Assembly: GCA_903822825.1 (NCBI GenBank)
Contig: CAIJQQ010000052.1
Span: 1 to 53,754, forward strand
DNA: 53,754 bases
Direction of reading: 5' to 3'
Source of the DNA: an uncultured Burkholderiales bacterium
Lineage (GTDB): Bacteria; Pseudomonadota; Gammaproteobacteria; Burkholderiales; Burkholderiaceae_C
The translations under genes and the position numbers were made by a program. The notes below the pieces were generated by a model. The model was not told the origin of the DNA. It ran no database searches and worked only from the letters and a program-made list of their open reading frames with translations. Positions 17,422 to 24,512 of the stretch are shown here, in pieces (positions within the stretch are counted from its first letter, which is position 1; every line of letters starts with the position of its first letter).

Positions 17422-18774
17422 GTGTCCGAACTCAAAACCATTGCCCGGCATGCGGGCACGGTGCTGATCGGTCAACTCGCAGTCATCACTTTTGGTGTGG
17501 CCGATACCTTGATCGCTGGACGACACAGCCCTGATGCGCTCGCCACACTGTCTCTGGCTTCGTCGATTTACATCAGCGTCTATGTGGGCCTCAACGGCCT
17601 GATACAGGCCTTGCTGCCGGTTTGGGCTGAACTGCGCGGCGCAGGCCGACAACAAGAGATTGGCCAATCGGTCAGGCAAGCGCTCTATGTGGCGGGCGGG
17701 GCCGGGCTGTTGGGCATTGTGGCGCTGTGCTTTCCTGACCCCTGGCTGCAATGGACCGATGTTCCTTTGACCCTGTGGCCCGATGTGCGGGCGTACTTGC
17801 AGGTGCTGGCGCTGGCTTTGCTCCCCTCCTTGCTGTTTCGGATGTACAGCACCCTCAACCAGAGCCTGGGTTACCCCCGACTGGTCACTTGGTTGCAAGC
17901 GGGGGCACTGTTTGTCAAGGTGCCGCTGTCGGCCTGTCTGACTTTTGGGTGGGTCGGCTTGCCCGCTTATGGGGTGGTGGGCTGCGCCTGGGCCACGCTG
18001 GTGGTCAACAGCCTCATGCTGCTGACCGGCATCTGCTTGCTGCGCACCCAATCGATCTACCAGCCTTATCGCTTGTGGCAAAAGCTGGAAGCGCCTCACA
18101 CCGCAACCTTGCGGCGCTTTTTGCAGTTGGGCCTGCCTGCGGGCTTGTCCATCATGGTGGAGATCACCTCGTTCACACTCATGGCCTTGTTCATTGCCCG
18201 GCTGGGCGCCGTGCCCCTGGCCAGCCATCAAATTGCAGCCAACATGGCAGGCGTGCTGTACATGATCCCGTTGGCACTGGGTATTGCCAGCAGTGCACGC
18301 ACGGGCTACTGGCTGGGTGCTCAGCAGCCGCAGCGCGCTCGCGAGGCAGCCACCACAGGCCTGTCTTTGGCTGCGGGCATGGCGCTCTTATGCGGCTTGG
18401 GCCTTTGGGCGGCCCGAGAGCCTCTGGCACAGCTCTTTTCCACAGATCCGGCCGTGACGGTGGCCGCGGCCGCTTGGCTGGGCTGGGTCGCGGCCTACCA
18501 CCTGACCGATGCGGTGCAAACCGTCTGCGTTTTTTTATTGCGTTGCTACCGCATCACCTTGGCACCTCTGCTCATCTACACCGTGCTGCTCTGGGGCGTG
18601 GGGCTTTATGGCGGCTACCTGCTGGCCTATCGGGGCTTGGGGCCTTGGGCGGCGCAGCACTCGGTGGGCAGCTTTTGGATCGCCAGCTTTGCGGCGCTGG
18701 CCGCCGTGGCAGTGTTGTTTTCAGTGCTGCTCTGGCGGGCGATGCGTGCGCCAGTGGCCATGCGAGCCCGTTGA
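17422..18774 (+). CDS. MATE family efflux transporter
   Basis: Sodium- or proton-coupled multidrug exporter of the inner membrane. It has 450 residues with about 12 membrane segments in two homologous halves. The GTG start (MSELKTIARHAGTVLIGQLA) is three bases after the previous stop. Family features include GVADTLIAGRHSPDALATLS near the N-terminus and GLPAGLSIMVEITSFTLMAL at the start of the second half. The substrate is unknown; pairing with a possible glycosyltransferase could mean a lipid or glycan role, which is speculative. Confidence 0.9.
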   Translation: MSELKTIARHAGTVLIGQLAVITFGVADTLIAGRHSPDALATLSLASSIYISVYVGLNGLIQALLPVWAELRGAGRQQEIGQSVRQALYVAGGAGLLGIVALCFPDPWLQWTDVPLTLWPDVRAYLQVLALALLPSLLFRMYSTLNQSLGYPRLVTWLQAGALFVKVPLSACLTFGWVGLPAYGVVGCAWATLVVNSLMLLTGICLLRTQSIYQPYRLWQKLEAPHTATLRRFLQLGLPAGLSIMVEITSFTLMALFIARLGAVPLASHQIAANMAGVLYMIPLALGIASSARTGYWLGAQQPQRAREAATTGLSLAAGMALLCGLGLWAAREPLAQLFSTDPAVTVAAAAWLGWVAAYHLTDAVQTVCVFLLRCYRITLAPLLIYTVLLWGVGLYGGYLLAYRGLGPWAAQHSVGSFWIASFAALAAVAVLFSVLLWRAMRAPVAMRAR

Positions 18775-18831
18775 ATGGCCTCTGGCCGCTTTGGGTTAAG
18801 GTATTGGTTTGTCTTCACCTCAACTTTGACC

Positions 18832-19134
18832 ATGATCCTAGAACTCGCCGACATCCGCATCCAGCCTGGCCAACAAGCCGCTTTTGAAGAAGCCATTGCC
18901 CGTGGTCTGTCCACCGTGGCGTCTCGCGCCAAAGGCTACCAGGGCTCCAAAGTCAACCGAGGCATCGAAAGCCCCGAGCGCTATGTGCTGCAAATTTTTT
19001 GGGATACGCTGGAAGACCACACTGTGGGCTTTCGCGAGTCACCGCTGTTTGCCGAGTGGCGGGCCATCGTGGGCCCCTTCTTTGCAGCGCCCCCCGTCGT
19101 GGAGCACTTCGAGCTGGCCTTCAAGCCCGACTGA
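18832..19134 (+). CDS. Antibiotic biosynthesis monooxygenase (ABM) domain protein
   Basis: Small dimeric ferredoxin-like-fold protein; members include quinol and heme monooxygenases and many of unknown function. From the ATG at 18832 it has 100 residues; an upstream in-frame ATG at 18775 touches the MATE stop but adds non-homologous sequence. Characteristic segments are MILELADIRIQPGQQAAFEE, a central RYVLQIFWDTLEDHT and the C-terminal PVVEHFELAF. It lies 57 bases after the MATE gene on the same strand and converges with the MarR gene. Confidence 0.85.
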   Translation: MILELADIRIQPGQQAAFEEAIARGLSTVASRAKGYQGSKVNRGIESPERYVLQIFWDTLEDHTVGFRESPLFAEWRAIVGPFFAAPPVVEHFELAFKPD

Positions 19135-19153
19135 GGACCTCGCTGAAGGCCCC

Positions 19154-19612
19154 TCAGGATGGCGCGCATGGGTCTGCCGGGCTCTCGTGGCCAGACACCA
19201 ACTGGTGCAGCAAAGCCATGAACAGGGCCTGATCTTTGGCTGTCAAAGGCGCCAGGATATTTTGCTGGACCTGCGACACTGTGGCCGACATCTGCTCGAC
19301 TGCCAGCGCGCCTTCAGGCGTCACAAAAAGCAATTTCCGGCGGCGATCGAGCGCATCGGCTTCTCGCCGCAGCCAACGCTTGGCCTCCAGCCGTGCGATC
19401 ACCGAGCCCGAGGTGGCTGGATCGAATGCTGCGGTTTTGGCCAAAGTGACCTGGTCCATGCCTGGGGCATCGATCACCGCATTGAGCAAGGCAAACTGCA
19501 CAGGCGTGATGTCCAAGTCGGCCAAAGCATGCGTGAACTCGGCCACCGCGATTTGCTGCGCGCGCCTGATGAGGTGGCCTGGAGCCCGGGCGAAATCAAA
19601 ACTGGTGGGCAT
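19154..19612 (-). CDS. MarR family transcriptional regulator
   Basis: Dimeric winged-helix repressor that usually releases DNA on binding an aromatic or phenolic ligand. From the ATG at 19612 (MPTSFDFARAPGHLIRRAQQ) it has 152 residues; the longer frame to 19699 would run through its own operator. The winged helix covers VQFALLNAVIDAPGMDQVTL, the recognition helix SGSVIARLEAKRWLRRE and the wing DALDRRRKLLFVTPEG. It is divergent from an FAH-family hydrolase and the TRAP operon; control of these genes and itself is the likely role. A perfect 10-bp palindrome touches its start. Confidence 0.92.
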   Translation of the reverse strand: MPTSFDFARAPGHLIRRAQQIAVAEFTHALADLDITPVQFALLNAVIDAPGMDQVTLAKTAAFDPATSGSVIARLEAKRWLRREADALDRRRKLLFVTPEGALAVEQMSATVSQVQQNILAPLTAKDQALFMALLHQLVSGHESPADPCAPS

Positions 19613-19613
19613 G

Positions 19614-19623
19614 TTGTTAACAA
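19614..19623. promoter_or_regulatory. Palindrome TTGTTAACAA, candidate MarR operator
   Basis: Perfect 10-bp palindrome starting one base upstream of the marR ATG, in the 157-base divergent region before the FAH gene. The position fits autorepression. Half-site TTGTT is AT-rich as in many MarR sites. Confidence 0.4.
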
Positions 19624-19769
19624 AGGCACCAAGGGTTTTCCTTGATGAATTAAAGTGCAGAGAAGGGCCACGGGTCAGTAGACTCACAGGCAGTCGCAAA
19701 TGGCGATTGTGAACGTGTCTGGTACGCTCAATGGCACAGCATTTTGGCTCACCCGTGGAAAGCCCACCA

Positions 19770-20465
19770 ATGGATTATCTCTTCAGCCCCCAAGCGCCCA
19801 TTGCCGTGCCGGTCAACGGCGAGTCTCTCTCTTTTCCAGTGCACCGCATCTATTGCGTGGGCCGCAACTACGAAGACCACGCCAAGGAAATGGGGTTCAC
19901 GGGCCGTGAACCCCCCTTCTTCTTTCTCAAACCTGCTGACACCTTGGTGGTGGTGCCCAAGGGCCAAACAGGTGCCATGCCCTACCCCAGCCTCACGACC
20001 AACCTGCACCATGAAATCGAACTGGTGGTGGCGATCGGCAAAGGGGGCAAAAACATCCAAGCGGCGGACGCTGCAAAGCACATCTTCGGTTACGCCGTGG
20101 GCCTGGACATGACCCGCCGCGACCTGCAAAACGACATGAAAAAGCAAGGCCGCCCTTGGTGCATTGGCAAGGCTTTTGACCACTCAGCGCCCATTGGCCC
20201 CATCACCCCACTGGCCCAAGCCGGCGACGTGAACAATGCCGAGATCGGTTTGCAGGTCAACGGCGCCGACCGCCAGCGCAGCAATGTGGCCAAGCTGATC
20301 TGGAACGTGGCCGAGACCATCGAGCACCTGTCAGCCGCTTGGGAACTGCAAGCTGGCGACCTGATCTACACGGGCACCCCCGAAGGCGTGGCCGCGGTGG
20401 TCCAAGGCGACACCCTGGTAGGCACTGTTGCAGGTTTGGACGATTTGAGCGTGCACATCACCTGA
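19770..20465 (+). CDS. Fumarylacetoacetate hydrolase (FAH) family protein, fumarylpyruvate-hydrolase-like
   Basis: Metal-dependent hydrolase or decarboxylase of diketo acids from aromatic ring cleavage. From the ATG at 19770 it has 231 residues. The FAH fold is clear: IYCVGRNYEDHAKEMGF, PPFFFLKPADTLV, then the metal ligands in NLHHEIELVVAIGKGGKNI (HxExE) and the Asp in YAVGLDMTRRDLQ, and IYTGTPEGVAAVVQGD at the end. It resembles fumarylpyruvate hydrolases of the gentisate pathway, but no ring-cleavage gene is next to it, so the exact substrate is open. It is divergent from marR and 81 bases before the TRAP operon. Confidence 0.9.
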   Translation: MDYLFSPQAPIAVPVNGESLSFPVHRIYCVGRNYEDHAKEMGFTGREPPFFFLKPADTLVVVPKGQTGAMPYPSLTTNLHHEIELVVAIGKGGKNIQAADAAKHIFGYAVGLDMTRRDLQNDMKKQGRPWCIGKAFDHSAPIGPITPLAQAGDVNNAEIGLQVNGADRQRSNVAKLIWNVAETIEHLSAAWELQAGDLIYTGTPEGVAAVVQGDTLVGTVAGLDDLSVHIT

Positions 20466-20486
20466 GCCCATTTGGGTAAACACCGA

Positions 20487-20514
20487 TTAACCGACCGATC
20501 GGTTGGTTTATGAT
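20487..20514 (+). promoter_or_regulatory. TRAP operon promoter with palindromic operator between -35 and -10
   Basis: TTAACC (20487-20492, -35-like) and TATGAT (20509-20514, -10-like) are 16 bp apart. The 20-bp near-palindrome AACCGACCGATCGGTTGGTT (20489-20508; ACCGATCGGT is perfect) fills the spacer. The ACCGACCG/CGGTCGGT pattern is typical of TetR-family operators. A repressor bound here would block polymerase. A GGAG Shine-Dalgarno follows before the ATG at 20547. Confidence 0.55.
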
Positions 20515-20546
20515 GATTCTTTGATTTTTTACACCCTGGAGACAAC

Positions 20547-21578
20547 ATGACTTCCATTCTGAAAAAAACGACCTTGGCCGCAGGCCTGGTCTGCGCCGCG
20601 TGGGGCGTTCAGGCCGACACTGTGACCCTGAAGGTTCACCACTTTCTTGGCCCACAGTCGATTCAGCACACCACCATGTTGGGCGACTGGTGCAAGAACA
20701 TCGCGCGCGACTCCAAAGACCGTCTGAAGTGCGACATCTTCCCCGCCATGCAATTGGGTGGCACCCCTGTGCAGTTGTATGAGCAGGCCCGTGATGGCGT
20801 GGTGGACGTGGCTTGGACGCTGCAAGCCTACACACCCAAGTTGGCCAAGCTCGAAGTGTTTGAGTTGCCCTTCATGATGACCAACGCCGAAGCCACGAGC
20901 CGTGCCGCATGGGACTATGGCCAAAAATACGCCCAAGACGACTTCAAAGACGTGAAGATGCTGGCCATCCACGTGCACGGTCCAGGCAACATTTACACCA
21001 AGTCCAAGGCTGTGACCAACATGGCCGACCTCAAGGGTCTGAAAGTGCGCGCACCGACTCGTCAAGTGAACAAGATGGTCGCCATGATGGGCGCTACCCC
21101 CGTGGCCATGCCTGTGCCGCAAGTGCCTGAAGCCTTGTCCAAGGGTGTGATCGACGGCGCGGTGATCCCTTACGAAGTCGCTCCTGGCCTGAAGGTCAAC
21201 GAATTGACCAACTTCACCGCTGAGACCGACCGCAGCTACAACGCGCTGTACACCACCGTGTTTGTGGTGCCCATGAACAAGGCCAAGTACGAATCTTTGC
21301 CTGCTGATTTGAAGGCGGTCATCGACAAGAACTCCGGTCGCGAAATGTCAGCTTTCTTTGGCAAAACGCAAGCAGGCCAAGACGTGCCCAGCAAGAAGGT
21401 CTTCGAAGCTTCTGCGAACCAGAAAATCAGCATCATCCCCAAAGCCGAACTGGAAAAGTGGAAAAAAGCCACCGATTCTTTGGACGACGCTTGGGTGGCC
21501 GAGATGACCGGCAAGGGCATGGACGGCAAAGGGATGCTGCAAACCGCCACGGACTTGATCAAGCAGTACACCAAGTAA
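20547..21578 (+). CDS. TRAP transporter solute-binding protein, DctP family
   Basis: Periplasmic receptor of a tripartite ATP-independent transporter, usually for dicarboxylates or other organic acids. It has 343 residues. The signal peptide is MTSILKKTTLAAGLVCAAWG followed by VQA, with cleavage before DTVTLKVHHFLGP. The central segment LKGLKVRAPTRQVNKMVAMM contains the conserved Arg region that binds the carboxylate, followed by MGATPVAMPVPQVPEALSKG, a family hallmark. An intrinsic terminator follows, then the two membrane subunits. Close association with an FAH hydrolase suggests uptake of an aromatic-derived or keto acid (inference). Confidence 0.95.
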   Translation: MTSILKKTTLAAGLVCAAWGVQADTVTLKVHHFLGPQSIQHTTMLGDWCKNIARDSKDRLKCDIFPAMQLGGTPVQLYEQARDGVVDVAWTLQAYTPKLAKLEVFELPFMMTNAEATSRAAWDYGQKYAQDDFKDVKMLAIHVHGPGNIYTKSKAVTNMADLKGLKVRAPTRQVNKMVAMMGATPVAMPVPQVPEALSKGVIDGAVIPYEVAPGLKVNELTNFTAETDRSYNALYTTVFVVPMNKAKYESLPADLKAVIDKNSGREMSAFFGKTQAGQDVPSKKVFEASANQKISIIPKAELEKWKKATDSLDDAWVAEMTGKGMDGKGMLQTATDLIKQYTK

Positions 21579-21594
21579 GTTGCTGAAAGTCACG

Positions 21595-21631
21595 ACCGGA
21601 ACAAAGGCCTGCGCTTTTGTTCCGGTTTTTT
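21595..21631 (+). terminator. Intrinsic terminator between the TRAP receptor and permease genes
   Basis: Perfect 10-bp stem CCGGAACAAA (21596-21605) with TTTGTTCCGG (21616-21625) and a T6 tail. It lies 17 bases after the receptor stop. Partial read-through would give more receptor than permease. Confidence 0.85.
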
Positions 21632-21682
21632 GATACCCGAACAGCTGCTACCTCTCGACCTCCCACTCCACCATTGAACACC

Positions 21683-22171
21683 ATGATGTTTTCCAATCCT
21701 CTGGAGCGGCTCGCCCGGCTGTGCAGCATTTTGGGCGGTCTGCTCTTGACCGCCCTGATGCTGATGACCTGCTACAGCCTGGTCGGCCGCAACTTTTTTG
21801 ACACGGCGCTGATCGGCGACTTCGAGCTCACCGGCATCGGCTCAGGCGCTGCCATTGCCTTGTTCATGCCGCTTTGCCAGTTCAAACGCGACAACATCAT
21901 CGTGGACTTCTTCACGGCCAACCGCACTGCCGCCTTCAACCACAAGCTTGACCGCTTTGGCGACTTGCTCATGACCGTGATCTTCGCCTTGCTGGCCTGG
22001 CGCTGCGGTGCAGCGACCCTCAATGCCCGCGAGTCCATGGGCGCATCCATGTTGCTGGGCTTTCCCGACTGGATCGTATTCCTCAGCATGTGCATTCCGT
22101 TTGCGCTGACCGCTTTCATTGCCGCCATGCAGACACTTTCCAAATTCAACCCTGAGGCTGCCAGCGCATGA
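21683..22171 (+). CDS. TRAP transporter small permease, DctQ family
   Basis: Four-helix membrane subunit that pairs with the large permease. From the ATG at 21683 it has 162 residues (a second ATG follows at 21686). The first helix region is LCSILGGLLLTALMLMTCYS followed by LVGRNFFDTALIGDFELTGI, a typical DctQ segment, then KRDNIIVDFFTANR. The upstream extension of the frame crosses the terminator and is rejected. It overlaps the large permease by ATGA. Confidence 0.93.
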   Translation: MMFSNPLERLARLCSILGGLLLTALMLMTCYSLVGRNFFDTALIGDFELTGIGSGAAIALFMPLCQFKRDNIIVDFFTANRTAAFNHKLDRFGDLLMTVIFALLAWRCGAATLNARESMGASMLLGFPDWIVFLSMCIPFALTAFIAAMQTLSKFNPEAASA

Positions 22172-23484
22172 CCCCGATCCAACTGGCTTTGCTGATCTTC
22201 GGCGTCATGCTGTTCCTGATGGTGGTGCGCGTGCCCATCGCGGGTGCCATGTTCATCGCCGGGGCTGTGGGCTTTGTCCTGCAGTCGGGCGTCTCGCCCT
22301 TCCTCAATTTCGTCAACAACCTGGCCTTTGCCCGCTTGGCCAATTACGACCTGTCGGTGATCCCGCTGTTCATCCTGATGGGGCACTTTGCCACGCAGGG
22401 GGGCATCAGCAAGGCGTTGTTCCAGTTTGCAGCATCGGTCATGGGCCGCTTCAAAGGCGGTCTGGCCATGGGCGCGGTGCTGGCCTGCGCGGCCTTTGGT
22501 GCGATTTGTGGCTCCTCGGTCGCTACGGCAGCGACCATCACGGGTGTGGCCTTGCCTGAAATGAAGCGCCATGGCTACTCGGGCCGACTGGCCACCGGCA
22601 CGCTGGCCGCAGGCGGTACGCTGGGCATTTTGATTCCTCCGTCCGTGCCCTTGGTGATCTACGCCATCTTGACCGAACAAAACATCGCCAAGCTGTTTGC
22701 TGCAGCCATGCTCCCCGGCATCATCGCCATGGTCGGCTACATGATCGCCATCGCCATTTATGTGCGCGTGGTGCCTGGCCAAGCCCCAGAAAACGAGCAA
22801 ATTGACAAGTTGACTTTCGAATCATTCAAAGGCATTTTGCCCATCGCCGCCATCTTCACCATCGTGTTTGGTGGTATCTATGCCGGCTTCTTCACGCCCA
22901 CCGAAGGGGCTGCTGTCGGGGCCACTTCGACCTTTGTGGCAGCGCTGCTCAAACGCGAGCTGACCTGGTCCAAGTTCCTGCAATGCTTCCACGCCACGGC
23001 GCTGAGCTCGGCCATGATCTTCTTGATCTTCATGGGTGCTGACGTGATGAACGCTTCACTGGCCCGTACCCAGGTGCCCGGTCAGTTGGCCGAAATGGTG
23101 GTCGCCATGAACCTGGCGCCACTGCTGGTCGTGAGCGGCATCTTGCTGCTGTACGTGGTGCTGGGCGCGGTCATGGACGAGCTGTCCATGCTGCTGCTGA
23201 CCATCCCGATCTTTTTCCCGATCATCATGAAGCTCGACTTCGGCATGACACCTGAGCACACCGCCATCTGGTTCGGCATCATGGTGCTGATGACCGTGGG
23301 CTTTGGCATGCTGGCGCCGCCTGTGGGCCTGAACGTCTACGTGGTCAACGGCATGGCCAAAGACGTGCCCCTGAGTGAAAGCTACAAGGGCATCATGCCT
23401 TTCCTGATCAGCGACACCCTGCGCACCTTGCTGCTGCTGTTCTTCCCTGGCATCTCGCTCTACCTGATCCAGTACCTCACTTGA
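22168..23484 (+). CDS. TRAP transporter large permease, DctM family
   Basis: Main sodium-coupled membrane channel of the TRAP system. It has 438 residues and about 12-13 hydrophobic segments. Family segments include LFILMGHFATQGGISKALFQ, GAICGSSVATAATITGVALP, TLGILIPPSVPLVIYAILTE and FFTPTEGAAVGATSTF. It starts within the last codon and stop of the small permease (ATGA), so translation is coupled. A strong hairpin follows the stop. Confidence 0.96.
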   Translation: MTPIQLALLIFGVMLFLMVVRVPIAGAMFIAGAVGFVLQSGVSPFLNFVNNLAFARLANYDLSVIPLFILMGHFATQGGISKALFQFAASVMGRFKGGLAMGAVLACAAFGAICGSSVATAATITGVALPEMKRHGYSGRLATGTLAAGGTLGILIPPSVPLVIYAILTEQNIAKLFAAAMLPGIIAMVGYMIAIAIYVRVVPGQAPENEQIDKLTFESFKGILPIAAIFTIVFGGIYAGFFTPTEGAAVGATSTFVAALLKRELTWSKFLQCFHATALSSAMIFLIFMGADVMNASLARTQVPGQLAEMVVAMNLAPLLVVSGILLLYVVLGAVMDELSMLLLTIPIFFPIIMKLDFGMTPEHTAIWFGIMVLMTVGFGMLAPPVGLNVYVVNGMAKDVPLSESYKGIMPFLISDTLRTLLLLFFPGISLYLIQYLT

Positions 23485-23489
23485 TCCCT

Positions 23490-23520
23490 TTCACTGGGGG
23501 CATCCGCTGCCCCCAGTGAA
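23490..23520 (+). terminator. Strong hairpin at the 3' end of the TRAP operon
   Basis: Perfect 13-bp stem TTCACTGGGGGCA (23490-23502) with TGCCCCCAGTGAA (23508-23520), loop TCCGC. There is no T tail, so it may be a 3' stabiliser of a Rho-dependent end rather than a classic intrinsic terminator. Confidence 0.55.
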
Positions 23521-23582
23521 GCTGCGCACGTTGGTTGGTAGACTGTGCTGCTGCTGACCCACCACCCTTGCGGACACCTTCC

Positions 23583-24131
23583 ATGAGTTTTGATCGAACC
23601 ATTCGGCACTGCCGCCAATGCGGACACACGGTCGAAAAACGACTGCCCGATGACGGCGACACCCGCGAGCGTGACGTCTGTTCGTCCTGCAACACGGTCC
23701 ATTACATCAACCCCTTGAATGTGGTCGGCACGGTCCCCCGTTGGGGCGACCGCATCTTGCTGTGCAAGCGAAACATCGAGCCGCGCCTGGGCAAGTGGAC
23801 ATTGCCCGCAGGTTTCATGGAAATGGGCGAGACCACGGCCCAAGGGGCTGCACGCGAAACCGTTGAAGAAGCAGGCGCGCAGTTCGAGATCGAAGACCTC
23901 TTCACCGTCATGAGCGTGCCCCGCGTGGGGCAAGTGCACCTGTACTACCGTGCCCGACTGACCAGCGACCAGTTCGACCCGGGCCACGAAACGCAAGAAG
24001 CAAGGCTTTTCCTTGAGGACGAGATTCCTTGGGAGGAACTGGCCTTTCGCACTGTGCGCGAGACCCTGCAGCGCTACTTTGCTGACCAGCGTGCAGGGCG
24101 CTTTGGCACCCATGCTTTTGACATTGAATGA
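23583..24131 (+). CDS. NUDIX hydrolase with N-terminal zinc ribbon
   Basis: Hydrolyses a nucleoside diphosphate linked to another group; the substrate is unknown. From the ATG at 23583 it has 182 residues. The N-terminal zinc ribbon has CRQCGH (Cys 10 and 13) and CSSC (about 33-36). The Nudix box is complete: GFMEMGETTAQGAARETVEE followed by AG, with the G-x5-E-x7-R-E-x2-E-E pattern. The 48-base upstream extension of the frame lacks homology. It is apparently monocistronic, between the TRAP operon and a small exported protein. Confidence 0.92.
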   Translation: MSFDRTIRHCRQCGHTVEKRLPDDGDTRERDVCSSCNTVHYINPLNVVGTVPRWGDRILLCKRNIEPRLGKWTLPAGFMEMGETTAQGAARETVEEAGAQFEIEDLFTVMSVPRVGQVHLYYRARLTSDQFDPGHETQEARLFLEDEIPWEELAFRTVRETLQRYFADQRAGRFGTHAFDIE

Positions 24132-24223
24132 TTTTTTTATTCCTCCTGTGAAAAGTGCTGGGCCACACCAGATAATCGTTCAACGTTTCCCGCTCTCGGA
24201 GAACATTTTTTCAAAGGTTTTTC

Positions 24224-24448
24224 ATGATCAAAACACTCAGCGCATTCACTGTCACACTGCTGACCGCTGTGGCCTTTGCACAGACTGTGGCTCCCATGCC
24301 CGCCCCTGTGGCCCCCATCGCTGCCCCCGCTGCACCCTCCGCGACAGCACCCGCCAAGGCCGATACCCCAGCGGACGCAGCCGACAAGAAAAAAGCGCGC
24401 AAGGCCAAGAAATCCAAAAAAGCCAAGAAGAACAAGAAAGCCGATTGA
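24224..24448 (+). CDS. Small exported Ala/Pro- and Lys-rich protein
   Basis: A 74-residue protein with a signal peptide (MIKTLSAFTVTLLTAVAFAQ), then an Ala/Pro stretch (APMPAPVAPIAAPAAPSATA) and a strongly basic C-terminus dominated by Lys and Ala (KKKARKAKKSKKAKKNKKAD). A Shine-Dalgarno-like AAAGG precedes the ATG. A perfect 17-bp hairpin terminates it. Similar short exported Lys-rich proteins occur in Comamonadaceae; no function is known to me. The basic tail could bind nucleic acid, polyphosphate or anionic cell-surface polymers (speculation). Confidence 0.75.
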   Translation: MIKTLSAFTVTLLTAVAFAQTVAPMPAPVAPIAAPAAPSATAPAKADTPADAADKKKARKAKKSKKAKKNKKAD

Positions 24449-24460
24449 GCGGACTTTCAG

Positions 24461-24499
24461 CCCATGCAAAAGGCCCCATAACGGGGCCTTTTGCATGGG
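24461..24499. terminator. Bidirectional terminator, 17-bp perfect stem
   Basis: CCCATGCAAAAGGCCCC (24461-24477), loop ATAAC, GGGGCCTTTTGCATGGG (24483-24499). The TTTT lies inside the stem on both strands. It separates the convergent small exported protein and acyl-CoA synthetase genes, 12 bases after one stop and 13 after the other. Confidence 0.8.
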
Positions 24500-24512
24500 C
24501 GCACGGATGAGA

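Noticed and set aside
16507..18231. 574-codon minus-strand open frame
   Set aside because: Shadow across two membrane-protein genes; Gln/His/Gly-rich, no recognisable domain.
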